This document shows, piece by piece, positions 1 to 6,590 of a DNA stretch of 6,590 nt (within the stretch, counting starts at the first letter, position 1; each line of letters starts with the position of its first letter). The DNA lies in NCBI GenBank assembly GCA_030667765.1, contig DAOUVF010000176.1:1-6590 (forward strand), written 5' to 3'. This DNA comes from Bacteroides sp. (GTDB taxonomy: Bacteria > Bacteroidota > Bacteroidia > Bacteroidales > SM23-62). The notes beneath the pieces were generated by a model. It did not search any database, was not told the origin of the DNA, and saw only the letters and a list, made by a program, of their open reading frames with translations. Made by a program: the position numbers and the translations under genes.

Positions 1-2330
1 CTTTCCAGGATTTTCCGGAGATAGGTAAAAATGATCTCCCGTATAACCAGGTTCCTGCCCTCAGGACCATCCACTGATCCTCGCTCTTTATACCAGACTT
101 CCTCGAAGGCTTCATTAATGGCCATCCTGACCCTTTTCTCATCTTTAATAATCAGCTCAAGGTCGGCCTGCTGGATAGGGTTTTCCTCCGCACTATAAAT
201 CTTCCTGATACTTTCATGCAAAAGGGATCCAAACAAGGCCGGATCAACCTCTTCCTTTAACTCATCCGGTTCCCTGAATCCTGCTATATACCTGAAATAG
301 AACCGTAAAGAACAATCAATCAGGCTGTTCATGGCGCTCGGAGAAAAATAGCTGCCCTTCTCTTTGGTTGTGGTATAGTTCATCAGCTTCTCCATGATAG
401 CGCCGGTCTTTCTGACTTGTATAGGTGGGAATTGCCCGGACTGTATATCAAAACCGGCAGAAAATTCCCTGACTTCAAATGCCGGCTCGTATCGGAGTTG
501 ATGTATATACCTTGATTTCTCCCCCGTACTCAATCCCTCGGTCTTATTATTGTAAATCAGGGATATGTCCTTCGCCCTGTGAATCAGCCGATAAAAATAA
601 TATGCATAAATGGCATCCTGATGCTCGAGGGTTGGCAGGTTGAAACCAAATCTCAGGTTATGGGGAATAAAGCTCATGCTTGCACTGCTCTTTGGAAAAG
701 TACCCTCATTCATAGAAAGGATAATGATCCTGTCAAAATCCAGCACACGGGTTTCCAGGACTCCCATTACCTGTATCCCGGAAAGTGGTTCACCGGAAAA
801 AGGTATGTTAGTCCGCTTGAGTATTTTATGGAACAGACGCAGGAACGTAGGGAGTGTAAAGGTGAGGTTCAAACGGCTGATCACATCTTTAAGCCGCTTG
901 ATCCTTGTATAAATCCTGTAAATGAATTCCAGTTCCAATGCAGGTACCACATTTGTATCCTCATCATCCGAACGGGTTATAGATTCCAGGATAGTCAGCA
1001 GATATGCGGCTATGTCTTCCGGATTCCTGAGTTTTCGGAATACCTGGAGAAACAGTTCATTCTTTTCCAGGTCCCCGGTATTGACATAAATCCTGTTTTT
1101 TTCATGTATCTCCCTGACCATCGCCCGAGCATCTGCCGGCTCGCGCATCAGGATATACTGATGCTGTAATACAGTCAGTACATCCGGATAGTAAAACCTG
1201 ATGATGCCGTTTTTCCATTCCCTGGTATTACGTTGCAAGGTAATCAGGTGTTCGATCAGGCTGAAAACCGGTGCTGCCTTCACCGGGAACCCCATGGTTA
1301 CATTAATCGCATCCAGGTTTTCAGGCAGGGCATGCAGGACCGGGATCAGTAATTCCTCATCTGCCAGGATAATGGCTGTTTCTTCGCCGAGTTTTTCAGA
1401 TTCCTGGGCCTGCCCAAGGATGTGATGTATCAGCTGCGCCTGCCCGCTGTCCCCGGGCATAGAATACACCTGGATCTTCTTATTTGCATTGAGCAGGTTA
1501 TCATGGCTGATGCGGTGCCCGGAATCTTTATACCTGTCCAGGTTCTTCCTGATAAACCTGCCTGCCTCATGCATCTCATTTTCCAGGTAAAAATTGTCGA
1601 AATCCCAATAAAACAATGCTTTACCAGCATCAGAGAGTGATCTGAACAGGACTTCCTCACATGGATTCAATGCATTAAACCCGATGAACACCATGATTGA
1701 ACCAGGCAGATTGAGGGATTCCCCCTCCATTATCTTATCCGCTACATTTCTGTAGATCATCCCTTCATATCCTGTCCCCTTACCGAGCAGATTGTCTCTG
1801 AGCTTGTCATAGACAGGATGAAGTATATTCCACACTTCTATAAACTGTTTTTTCTGTTCACTTTGATGATCAGTCGAAAAATGTCCCCAGAACCGCCGGA
1901 TCAGTTCAATTTGCTCTGCTGAAAGGTACTGGAAAGAGTCTTCCATTTCCTTCAGATCCGCCAGGTTCCGGAAAAGATCGCCGGCGTTGATCCTGTACTT
2001 GTCAACATCATCAAAATCAGCGAGCATTACCTCTCCCCAGTAATAGAAATCATCAAAGCTCTCTTCTTTTCCCCTCACCTGGCTATATACCTTGAATAAT
2101 TCACTGATCAATTCCAGTTCATCGGCATAGGCCAGATCGGAAATACCCGCCATAAGGTCCTGTATGGTATATATGGAGGGCGACCAGACCGGTTGCTTAA
2201 GACATTCTCCGAGGTATTTATTGAAGAACAAACCTGCCCGGCGGTTTGGAAAGACCAGGCATAACTCTTCCATCCGTTCTCCATGTAACAGAAATAACTC
2301 TTCTGCTATTTCCCTTAAAAACGGTTTCAT
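1..2330 (-). CDS. addB: AddB-like subunit of a double-strand-break helicase-nuclease (PD-(D/E)XK family), 3' end cut by the window edge
   Basis: My own translation from ATG 2330 is open for 776 codons to the left edge. Bacteroidetes homologues run to roughly 900-1000 residues, so the C-terminus is missing. It should be the partner of AddA in end resection for RecA-dependent repair, acting in the cytoplasm on DNA. Seen: residues 26-36 VFPNRRAGLFF sit where a P-loop would be, but there is no GxxGxGK[ST]. Other family-like blocks are YWGEVMLADFDDVDKY (97-112), GFNALNPCE (217-225), FYWDFDNFY (240-248), NVTMGFPV (343-350), GIQVMGVLETRVLDFD (518-533) and MNEGTFP (540-546), the last two being the AddB/RecC-type signature. 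A nuclease domain begins near 660, with FSPSAMNSLIDC ending at C673 and G701-SLLH705. The catalytic D and D/ExK residues lie beyond the window. The start overlaps the radical SAM stop by ATGA, and no in-frame alternative is better. Inference: a scaffold or Chi-scanning subunit without ATPase activity. The family is clear; the name addB is by homology. Confidence 0.9.
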   Translation of the reverse strand, partial: MKPFLREIAEELFLLHGERMEELCLVFPNRRAGLFFNKYLGECLKQPVWSPSIYTIQDLMAGISDLAYADELELISELFKVYSQVRGKEESFDDFYYWGEVMLADFDDVDKYRINAGDLFRNLADLKEMEDSFQYLSAEQIELIRRFWGHFSTDHQSEQKKQFIEVWNILHPVYDKLRDNLLGKGTGYEGMIYRNVADKIMEGESLNLPGSIMVFIGFNALNPCEEVLFRSLSDAGKALFYWDFDNFYLENEMHEAGRFIRKNLDRYKDSGHRISHDNLLNANKKIQVYSMPGDSGQAQLIHHILGQAQESEKLGEETAIILADEELLIPVLHALPENLDAINVTMGFPVKAAPVFSLIEHLITLQRNTREWKNGIIRFYYPDVLTVLQHQYILMREPADARAMVREIHEKNRIYVNTGDLEKNELFLQVFRKLRNPEDIAAYLLTILESITRSDDEDTNVVPALELEFIYRIYTRIKRLKDVISRLNLTFTLPTFLRLFHKILKRTNIPFSGEPLSGIQVMGVLETRVLDFDRIIILSMNEGTFPKSSASMSFIPHNLRFGFNLPTLEHQDAIYAYYFYRLIHRAKDISLIYNNKTEGLSTGEKSRYIHQLRYEPAFEVREFSAGFDIQSGQFPPIQVRKTGAIMEKLMNYTTTKEKGSYFSPSAMNSLIDCSLRFYFRYIAGFREPDELKEEVDPALFGSLLHESIRKIYSAEENPIQQADLELIIKDEKRVRMAINEAFEEVWYKERGSVDGPEGRNLVIREIIFTYLRKILE
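2327..2330 (-). promoter_or_regulatory. ATGA stop/start overlap, radical SAM gene to addB
   Basis: This is a second ATGA: the radical SAM protein ends RFGL-TGA, and addB begins at the ATG inside that overlap. The only purine-rich stretch upstream is GGGAAAG, about eleven bases before the ATG, so a strong independent ribosome binding site is not seen. Coupled translation from the gene in front is the likely way addB is expressed. Confidence 0.85.
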
Positions 2331-3283
2331 AGTCCAAAACGCTTTCCCTGCCAGGTATCTTCCCTTGCAAGCATCTGTTCAAACTTGTTCAGCACCTGCT
2401 CATATCTGAGTCCCCAGGACTTACTCAGTAAAAAACCAGGATTCGATTCCCCTGCAATCCTTTCAACCACAAATGCAGGATTTAGTAATTCCAGTATCCT
2501 CAGCATCAATTCAAGGTATTCATCGAGGTCGTAAATACGAAAATCTTCAGGATTGGTAAGGTACTCTTTTGCCATGATGGTATTTCTGACGATTTGCAGC
2601 TGGTGAAATTTGATATTATTGATCGGTAATCCCGAAATGATCTTCATTTCTGCCAGGATATCTTCCGGAGATTCCCCTGGCAATCCAATAATGAAATGGG
2701 CTCCCTGCCTGATACCTCTTGAGGCGGTCATATCTATGGCCCGGATGGAATCCCCGAAGGAATGTCCCCTGTTCACCCGTTTCAGCGTAGCGTTATAGCA
2801 GGATTCTATGCCATACTCGATGATCACATAATAGTCCTTCGTCAATGTCTTTATGTAATTAAGTATCTCTGGATCCACAGTATCCGGACGGGTTCCAATG
2901 ACCAGTCCGATAACCTCATCCCGCCTGAGGGCCTCTTCATACCTTTCCCTCAATACATCAACTCCGGCATAGGTATTGGAATAGGCCTGGAAATAGGCCA
3001 GGTATTTATCAGCCCTCCGGTAACGCTTCTTGTGAAATTCTATGCCTTCATCAATCTGGACAGAGATGGATTTTTCCGGCTGGCAGTATGCCGGATTGAA
3101 GGCATTATTGTTACAGAATGTACACCCCCCTTTGCCTTTGCTCCCATCCCTGTTCGGACAGGTAAACCCTGCATCAAGGGTCAGTTTCTGGACCCGTCCC
3201 CCGAACTTCTTCCGGAAATATTCGGAATAGCTGTTGAAGCGCCGTTGGTGTCCCCAGCTGTATGTCCTCTCCGCTGCCGTCAT
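2327..3283 (-). CDS. TIGR01212-family radical SAM protein (YtqA/YhcC type, MnmL-like)
   Basis: Complete at 318 residues, the usual family length. The N-terminus, with WGHQRRFNSY at 10-19 and QKLTLDAGFTCPNRDG at 32-47, is the standard family opening and supports ATG 3283. The [4Fe-4S] ligands are C42, C54 and C57 in the family's wide C-x11-C-x2-C spacing. Further family blocks are YFQAYSNTYA (97-106), VIGTRPDTVD (128-137), EYGIESCYNATLKRVNRGH (156-174), HFIIGLPGES (196-205) and KFHQLQIV further on. Known: Bacillus YtqA, renamed MnmL, is needed to turn cmnm5s2U into mnm5s2U in tRNA, working with the methylase MnmM (YtqB); E. coli YhcC has no settled role. Inference: a tRNA wobble-uridine enzyme is the best guess, but no mnmM gene is visible here and YhcC-like specificity cannot be excluded. 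The start lies in an ATGA overlap with addA, with a GGTGG run seven bases before it that could serve as a weak ribosome binding site. The stop overlaps the addB start in the same way. Confidence 0.93.
   Translation of the reverse strand: MTAAERTYSWGHQRRFNSYSEYFRKKFGGRVQKLTLDAGFTCPNRDGSKGKGGCTFCNNNAFNPAYCQPEKSISVQIDEGIEFHKKRYRRADKYLAYFQAYSNTYAGVDVLRERYEEALRRDEVIGLVIGTRPDTVDPEILNYIKTLTKDYYVIIEYGIESCYNATLKRVNRGHSFGDSIRAIDMTASRGIRQGAHFIIGLPGESPEDILAEMKIISGLPINNIKFHQLQIVRNTIMAKEYLTNPEDFRIYDLDEYLELMLRILELLNPAFVVERIAGESNPGFLLSKSWGLRYEQVLNKFEQMLAREDTWQGKRFGL
3280..3283 (-). promoter_or_regulatory. ATGA stop/start overlap, addA to radical SAM gene
   Basis: The plus-strand bases tcat read ATGA on the coding strand: TGA ends addA and the overlapping ATG starts the radical SAM gene in another frame. 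The last addA codons (GTG GTG GTA GAA GTA) supply a GGTGG run upstream of the ATG. Such overlaps usually give termination-reinitiation coupling; that is inferred here. Confidence 0.85.
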
Positions 3284-6200
3284 ACTTCTACCACCACCTT
3301 AAGGTTTACATACCAGATGAATCCCTTCACCTCTCCATAACTCATTTCTTTGAGCATTTCCGTATATTTTTTGACCTGGGATCTATGGCTGGCGGATTGC
3401 TGCCTGCCGAACTTGTAATCAACAACGATCACCTGGTCATCCTTCAGCATGACACGGTCAGGCCGTTTTAATGTGCCCGCGGGGGTAAGGATATCCTGCT
3501 CGGTAATTACCTTCCAGCTGCCATCAAACCAATCCATGACATCACTGTGCTCAATCAACCTGGTTATTTCTCCTTTCAGCTTTTCAGCATCCCCAGTTTC
3601 TATCATCCCTTCCCTCCTGATAGCCTCAATAGCTTTGTCAATGTCACTGGTGGAGCGTATCCTGGAAAATAACTCATGCATAAGGTTCCCCTGGTGAATA
3701 CGCTGCTCGGCCCGGGTATCAAAAAAGCTGGTTCCCCTGTATTGTAAACGAAGTTTGCCGGTGAATTCATGGCTATGCAGCTGGCTGATCAGCAATTGTT
3801 CCCTTTCCCCTGTCTTACCTGACCTGCCCAGCGAATGAAAATCCCCTGACGCCCAGTTAACTCCATTCTCATCGCTTATGTATTCCGGCTGCCCGGCTTT
3901 ATCATCCAGGATTTTATGCAACATGTCAGCTGCATCTGTTAATTTATCCCTGGCAGGGAGCGGTGCAAATATAAATAAGCCATCCATGGCCCGTGTAAAT
4001 GCCACATACATCAGGTTCAGGTGGTCAACATATACCCTGAAGCGTTCTGCATGGTATTCCTTTTCGAAAAAGGTATCGCTGAGGGCTGAAGAATATTTCA
4101 CAGGCAGGAGGCTAAACTGGTTAAAAGGGCTCTCCACCGGTTTGCACCAGAGGATCTCGGGATTCAATCCCCTGTGATCAAAAGACCAGTGGCAATAAGG
4201 AATGATCACAGCAGGGAATTGAAGTCCCTTGGCCTTATGAATCGTCATCACGCGGATAGCATCCTGGTCCTCCGACACAGTCAGGGCCACATCCTCACCA
4301 TGTTCTATCCACCAGGAAAGGAAGGAATTGATATCAGCCGGATGATTCCGGCTGTAGTCCAGTATTACATCCTGGAATGCAAGAAGATAAGCTGTTTCCT
4401 CTTTACGGCTGTGTAAAGCGAACAGTCGGATTATCCTTTCAATAAGTTCCGTCAGTGTAAGATAACGCAAGCTGTCAATCTGCTCCAGGAATGCTGCTGG
4501 CAGTCCGGCTATCCCGGTATCCAGAAAATCATTTTCATAAGCCTCTCCTTCATTGAAAAGGCGGTACTCATAAATCAGCTGGGCGAGATTGATCCGGTCG
4601 CCGGGCTGGGTGAGATATTTCAGTACCCCGGCAATGATCCTCACGGACAGCGCATTTCCCAGGAACAGTGATTCATTTGAGATCATGTCATACCTGTACC
4701 CTGACCCGGGATGCAGGCTTTTATGAAGAAGTATGGCATCAGAGATCTCCTTGCCTTCCCTTTTGGTCCTGACAAGGATGGCGATATCCGAAAGGGCGAG
4801 TCCCCTGTCCTGCAACTGCTCAATGACCTGTATCACCTGGCCATGAACCACTGATTTCCAGTCCCCCGTCTCATTCCGGATCATGCTGATCCTGACAAAG
4901 CCTCCATCTTTACCCGGCATGTCAGGCACCAGCTGTATCACATCCCCGTAAGCCCGGTCAATTTTTTGCGGATACTGGTCACCATCCTCCCCTTCCGATT
5001 GGAAAAATTCCTTTAGTACATCCCTTGATGAAGTAAAGAAATCATTGTTGAATGAAACGATATTACGCCGGCTCCTCCAGTTATGCTCCAGCTCCTTTTC
5101 TTCCATCTGGGCAGGATTGAATGCCCGTGGGATCACTTCACTGAGGATCTCCCAATCTGAATTCCGCCACCGGTAAATGGACTGCTTGACATCGCCAACG
5201 ATCAGGCATTTATGATTGTAAGCAAGGCTGTTGTCAATGAGCGGTTTAAAATTCTTCCATTGAAGTCCGGATGTATCCTGGAACTCATCGATCATAAAAT
5301 GATGGAAATAATTGCCAATCTTCTCATAAATAAAAGGTGCCTCATTATCTCCGATGATCCCATATAAGAACCTGGCGGCATCTGACAGAAGGAAGATACC
5401 CTTATCCAGGGTGTACTCCTGCATCCTGGCTGAGATATCGGTCAGTATGCCCAGGGTATAGAGAAAATTCCTGACCGAACCGGCAGTCATATATTGTCTG
5501 AAATCACTTTCATACATACCGATTACCTGTTTCAACAGATCATTCAATCCCCTGTCGTAAGCCTTGAGGATACTGTCCTTTGCCTCAGATCCCCTGGCAT
5601 ACCAGTTCCCGGTTGTATCCACAGCATTTATAATGGTATTGGAAGGCACCCTGTAATCTCCACGCAGGATCCTGCCGAAAAACCATCCGACACCATAAGC
5701 CCCCTTGAAATCCCCTTCATCCAACTGCTCTTCTCTCATTATTCTCATGGCATCCCTGGCAAGTCCCTCGAGACCATCCTCAAAACCAAATTTTATGGAG
5801 TTCAAAGCTGACTGGAACCGGTTGAACCCAACCTTATCGGATAACTGGGATACCAGGTCCGTACTTTCTTCCTGGAACCGTTCATTATTCAATTCTGCAC
5901 CCAGTACCAGCAGGTCATTTTTCAGGTTCCAGTTCTTTCCTTCCTGCACTTTCTCCGTAGCAAAATCCACAAACCATTTTTGCAGCTCAGGATCCTGGTC
6001 AAGGCCATCCAGCATCATGTCTACTGCTTCGGATAATATGCGTGGTGCATCCAGTTCCACCTCATATCCGGCAGCCAGTCCGATTTCCTTTGTAAAGGCA
6101 CGTATGGCCCGTTGAAAAAAGCGGTCGATGGTTTCAATATGGAACCGGGAGTAATTATGCAGGATGATTTCCAGGATGATCCTTGCCCGTGCACTGACCT

Positions 6201-6447
6201 CTTCACCGTCCAGTTTTTGCTGTTCAATGATCTCACTCCTGATGGAAGAATCCATACCGGAGGCCAGGCGGTATAACTCCTCCAGAATCCGGCCCTTCAT
6301 CTCGTCGGTGGCCTTATTGGTAAAAGTGACAGCAAGTATATGCCTGAATATTTCAGGATCCTGTATTACCAGGCTGATATAATCCCTTGCCAATGCAAAG
6401 GTCTTGCCTGATCCAGCCGATGCTTTGTATATTGTTAGTCCCGACAA
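3280..6447 (-). CDS. addA: AddA-like UvrD/RecB-type ATP-dependent helicase with C-terminal nuclease
   Basis: Complete at 1055 residues, shorter than the roughly 1200 of Bacillus AddA. It should be the 3'-5' translocating motor and one nuclease of an AddAB complex that resects double-strand breaks. Motifs in order: Walker A ASAGSGKT 9-16 (K15); motif Ia AVTFTNKA 39-46; Ic ETIDRFF 105-111; II IDEFQDTS 386-393; III IVGDVKQSIYRWR 416-428; IV HNWRSR 455-460; V MTIHKAKGLQFPAVIIP 734-750; VI LMYVAFTRA 812-820. The nuclease follows, with G920-NLMH924, D997 in RPDRVM, D1010-Y-K1012 and Q1024-VKKY, so every expected catalytic residue is present. The start is TTG: there is no ATG or GTG between it and the in-frame TAA at 6466-6468, and it leaves eight residues before Walker A, as in RecB-like relatives. 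An ATT at 6460-6462 is the only other, less likely, start. There is no obvious N-terminal Q motif. It is the first gene of the operon and overlaps the radical SAM gene by 4 bp. Confidence 0.95.
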   Translation of the reverse strand: MSGLTIYKASAGSGKTFALARDYISLVIQDPEIFRHILAVTFTNKATDEMKGRILEELYRLASGMDSSIRSEIIEQQKLDGEEVSARARIILEIILHNYSRFHIETIDRFFQRAIRAFTKEIGLAAGYEVELDAPRILSEAVDMMLDGLDQDPELQKWFVDFATEKVQEGKNWNLKNDLLVLGAELNNERFQEESTDLVSQLSDKVGFNRFQSALNSIKFGFEDGLEGLARDAMRIMREEQLDEGDFKGAYGVGWFFGRILRGDYRVPSNTIINAVDTTGNWYARGSEAKDSILKAYDRGLNDLLKQVIGMYESDFRQYMTAGSVRNFLYTLGILTDISARMQEYTLDKGIFLLSDAARFLYGIIGDNEAPFIYEKIGNYFHHFMIDEFQDTSGLQWKNFKPLIDNSLAYNHKCLIVGDVKQSIYRWRNSDWEILSEVIPRAFNPAQMEEKELEHNWRSRRNIVSFNNDFFTSSRDVLKEFFQSEGEDGDQYPQKIDRAYGDVIQLVPDMPGKDGGFVRISMIRNETGDWKSVVHGQVIQVIEQLQDRGLALSDIAILVRTKREGKEISDAILLHKSLHPGSGYRYDMISNESLFLGNALSVRIIAGVLKYLTQPGDRINLAQLIYEYRLFNEGEAYENDFLDTGIAGLPAAFLEQIDSLRYLTLTELIERIIRLFALHSRKEETAYLLAFQDVILDYSRNHPADINSFLSWWIEHGEDVALTVSEDQDAIRVMTIHKAKGLQFPAVIIPYCHWSFDHRGLNPEILWCKPVESPFNQFSLLPVKYSSALSDTFFEKEYHAERFRVYVDHLNLMYVAFTRAMDGLFIFAPLPARDKLTDAADMLHKILDDKAGQPEYISDENGVNWASGDFHSLGRSGKTGEREQLLISQLHSHEFTGKLRLQYRGTSFFDTRAEQRIHQGNLMHELFSRIRSTSDIDKAIEAIRREGMIETGDAEKLKGEITRLIEHSDVMDWFDGSWKVITEQDILTPAGTLKRPDRVMLKDDQVIVVDYKFGRQQSASHRSQVKKYTEMLKEMSYGEVKGFIWYVNLKVVVEV

Positions 6448-6466
6448 AAGGCTCTGATCAATCTTT

Positions 6467-6499
6467 TAAATATACAGAAAATACAGCCCTGTGGGACAA
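6467..6499 (-). promoter_or_regulatory. Candidate Bacteroidetes-type promoter for the addA operon
   Basis: On the minus strand TATATTTA (6474-6467) matches five of the six fixed bases of the Bacteroidetes -7 element TAnnTTTG. A TTG lies 22 nt upstream (6499-6497), where the -33 element is expected. Transcription would start near 6460, giving a short leader of about 13 nt before the TTG start codon. The match is imperfect and AT-rich DNA gives such hits by chance, so this is only a candidate. Confidence 0.25.
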
Positions 6500-6511
6500 C
6501 AGCAGACTGTT
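6483..6511. repeat. Cluster of alternating ACAG/CTGT half-sites (candidate operator)
   Basis: Reading the plus strand there are ACAG (6483-6486), CTGT (6489-6492), ACAG (6499-6502) and CTGT (6507-6510). They form an ACAG-2-CTGT palindrome, a CTGT-6-ACAG palindrome, and AACAG-4-CTGTT, which could also be a five-base-pair hairpin (6498-6511). The cluster overlaps the proposed -33 element and most of the spacer, where a repressor would act. Function is inferred only; the elements are short. Confidence 0.3.
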
Positions 6512-6544
6512 ATCCAGGAAGCCAAATGATTGTCAGGAAAAGTT

Positions 6545-6590
6545 ATGAATTTTAATATCCAGGATGAAAATCGCTTCCAATCAAAGCATA
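6545..6590 (+). CDS. Possible start of a divergent gene, cut by the window edge
   Basis: ATG 6545 opens a frame of 15 codons (MNFNIQDENRFQSKH) to the edge, preceded by AGGAAA five bases before the ATG, which would suit a ribosome binding site. A second ATG at 6564 in another frame (MKIASNQSI) is also open. I recognise neither peptide and the stretch is too short to judge coding potential. A divergent gene would fit the leader layout, but this may be chance. Confidence 0.2.
   Translation, partial: MNFNIQDENRFQSKH

Larger units (their letters stand above)
6448..6590. other. Leader and probable control region upstream of addA
   Basis: This 143 bp stretch has no complete gene on either strand. 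It holds the candidate promoter and ACAG/CTGT dyads described separately, and a possible divergent start at its right end. In the addA frame an in-frame TAA at 6466-6468 shows that addA does not extend further upstream. There is no long GC-rich stem followed by a T-run that would suggest a terminator. Confidence 0.6.

Noticed and set aside
579..1169. Plus-strand open frame of 196 codons
   Set aside because: It lies wholly antisense to addB, which has clear family motifs across the same bases. The peptide has no recognisable domain and is low-complexity shadow sequence.
2762..3340. Plus-strand open frame of 192 codons
   Set aside because: It is antisense to the radical SAM gene, covering its cluster motif, and runs into the end of addA. 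No family resemblance is seen.
5494..6115. Two overlapping plus-strand frames (5494-5811 and 5705-6115)
   Set aside because: Both are antisense to a continuous, well-conserved part of addA between helicase motifs. The serine- and proline-rich peptides are typical of reverse-strand shadows.
6021..6236. Minus-strand 71-codon frame inside addA
   Set aside because: It is an alternative frame of the addA N-terminal region. The addA frame carries the ETIDRFF motif there, and there is no sign of a frameshift.
6489..6502. LexA (SOS) box
   Set aside because: The CTGT-ACAG spacer is six bases instead of the eight of the known gammaproteobacterial box, and no such site is established for this phylum. 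It is kept only as an unexplained dyad.
6498..6511. Rho-independent terminator
   Set aside because: The stem is five base pairs with a four-base loop and no T-run follows on either strand, so it does not qualify.
6552..6590. Minus-strand frame reading ALIGSDFHPGY then TAA, possibly the tail of an upstream gene
   Set aside because: It has only a dozen codons before the edge and no recognisable family. It conflicts with the equally weak plus-strand start and cannot be supported.

Overview
The window reads as a piece of a Bacteroidetes (Bacteroidota) chromosome with moderate GC. The evidence is the protein sequences. The helicase-nuclease pair resembles the short Bacteroidetes form of AddAB: AddA has almost no sequence before its Walker A and carries TID in place of TIH in motif Ic. 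AddB has PNRRAGLFF where other AddB proteins have a P-loop. The assignment comes from remembered family features, not from a database search.

Layout: essentially all the coding DNA is on the minus strand and forms one tightly packed operon, read from right to left. It starts after a leader of about 140 bp (6448-6590). The order is an addA-like UvrD/RecB-type helicase-nuclease (6447-3280, complete), a TIGR01212-family radical SAM enzyme related to YtqA/MnmL and YhcC (3283-2327, complete), and an addB-like inactivated-helicase/nuclease (2330 to the left edge, 776 codons visible, C-terminus missing). Both junctions are ATGA overlaps of 4 bp, so the three genes are probably translationally coupled.

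How the genes work together: AddA and AddB should form a heterodimer that processes DNA double-strand breaks for RecA-dependent recombination. AddA has a full set of SF1 helicase motifs and an intact C-terminal PD-(D/E)XK nuclease. AddB has no recognisable Walker A, so the complex probably has one motor, as suggested for other AddB proteins of this type. The radical SAM protein between them belongs to a family whose characterised member, MnmL, acts in tRNA wobble-uridine modification. No function in DNA repair is known for it, so its place inside the operon is the most notable feature of the window.

The right-hand leader holds a weak Bacteroidetes-type promoter candidate, a cluster of ACAG/CTGT dyads and the possible first codons of a divergent plus-strand gene. 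I saw no mobile element, CRISPR array, tRNA, rRNA or terminator. Nothing here looks like a wholly new system. The operon organisation is the point worth following up.
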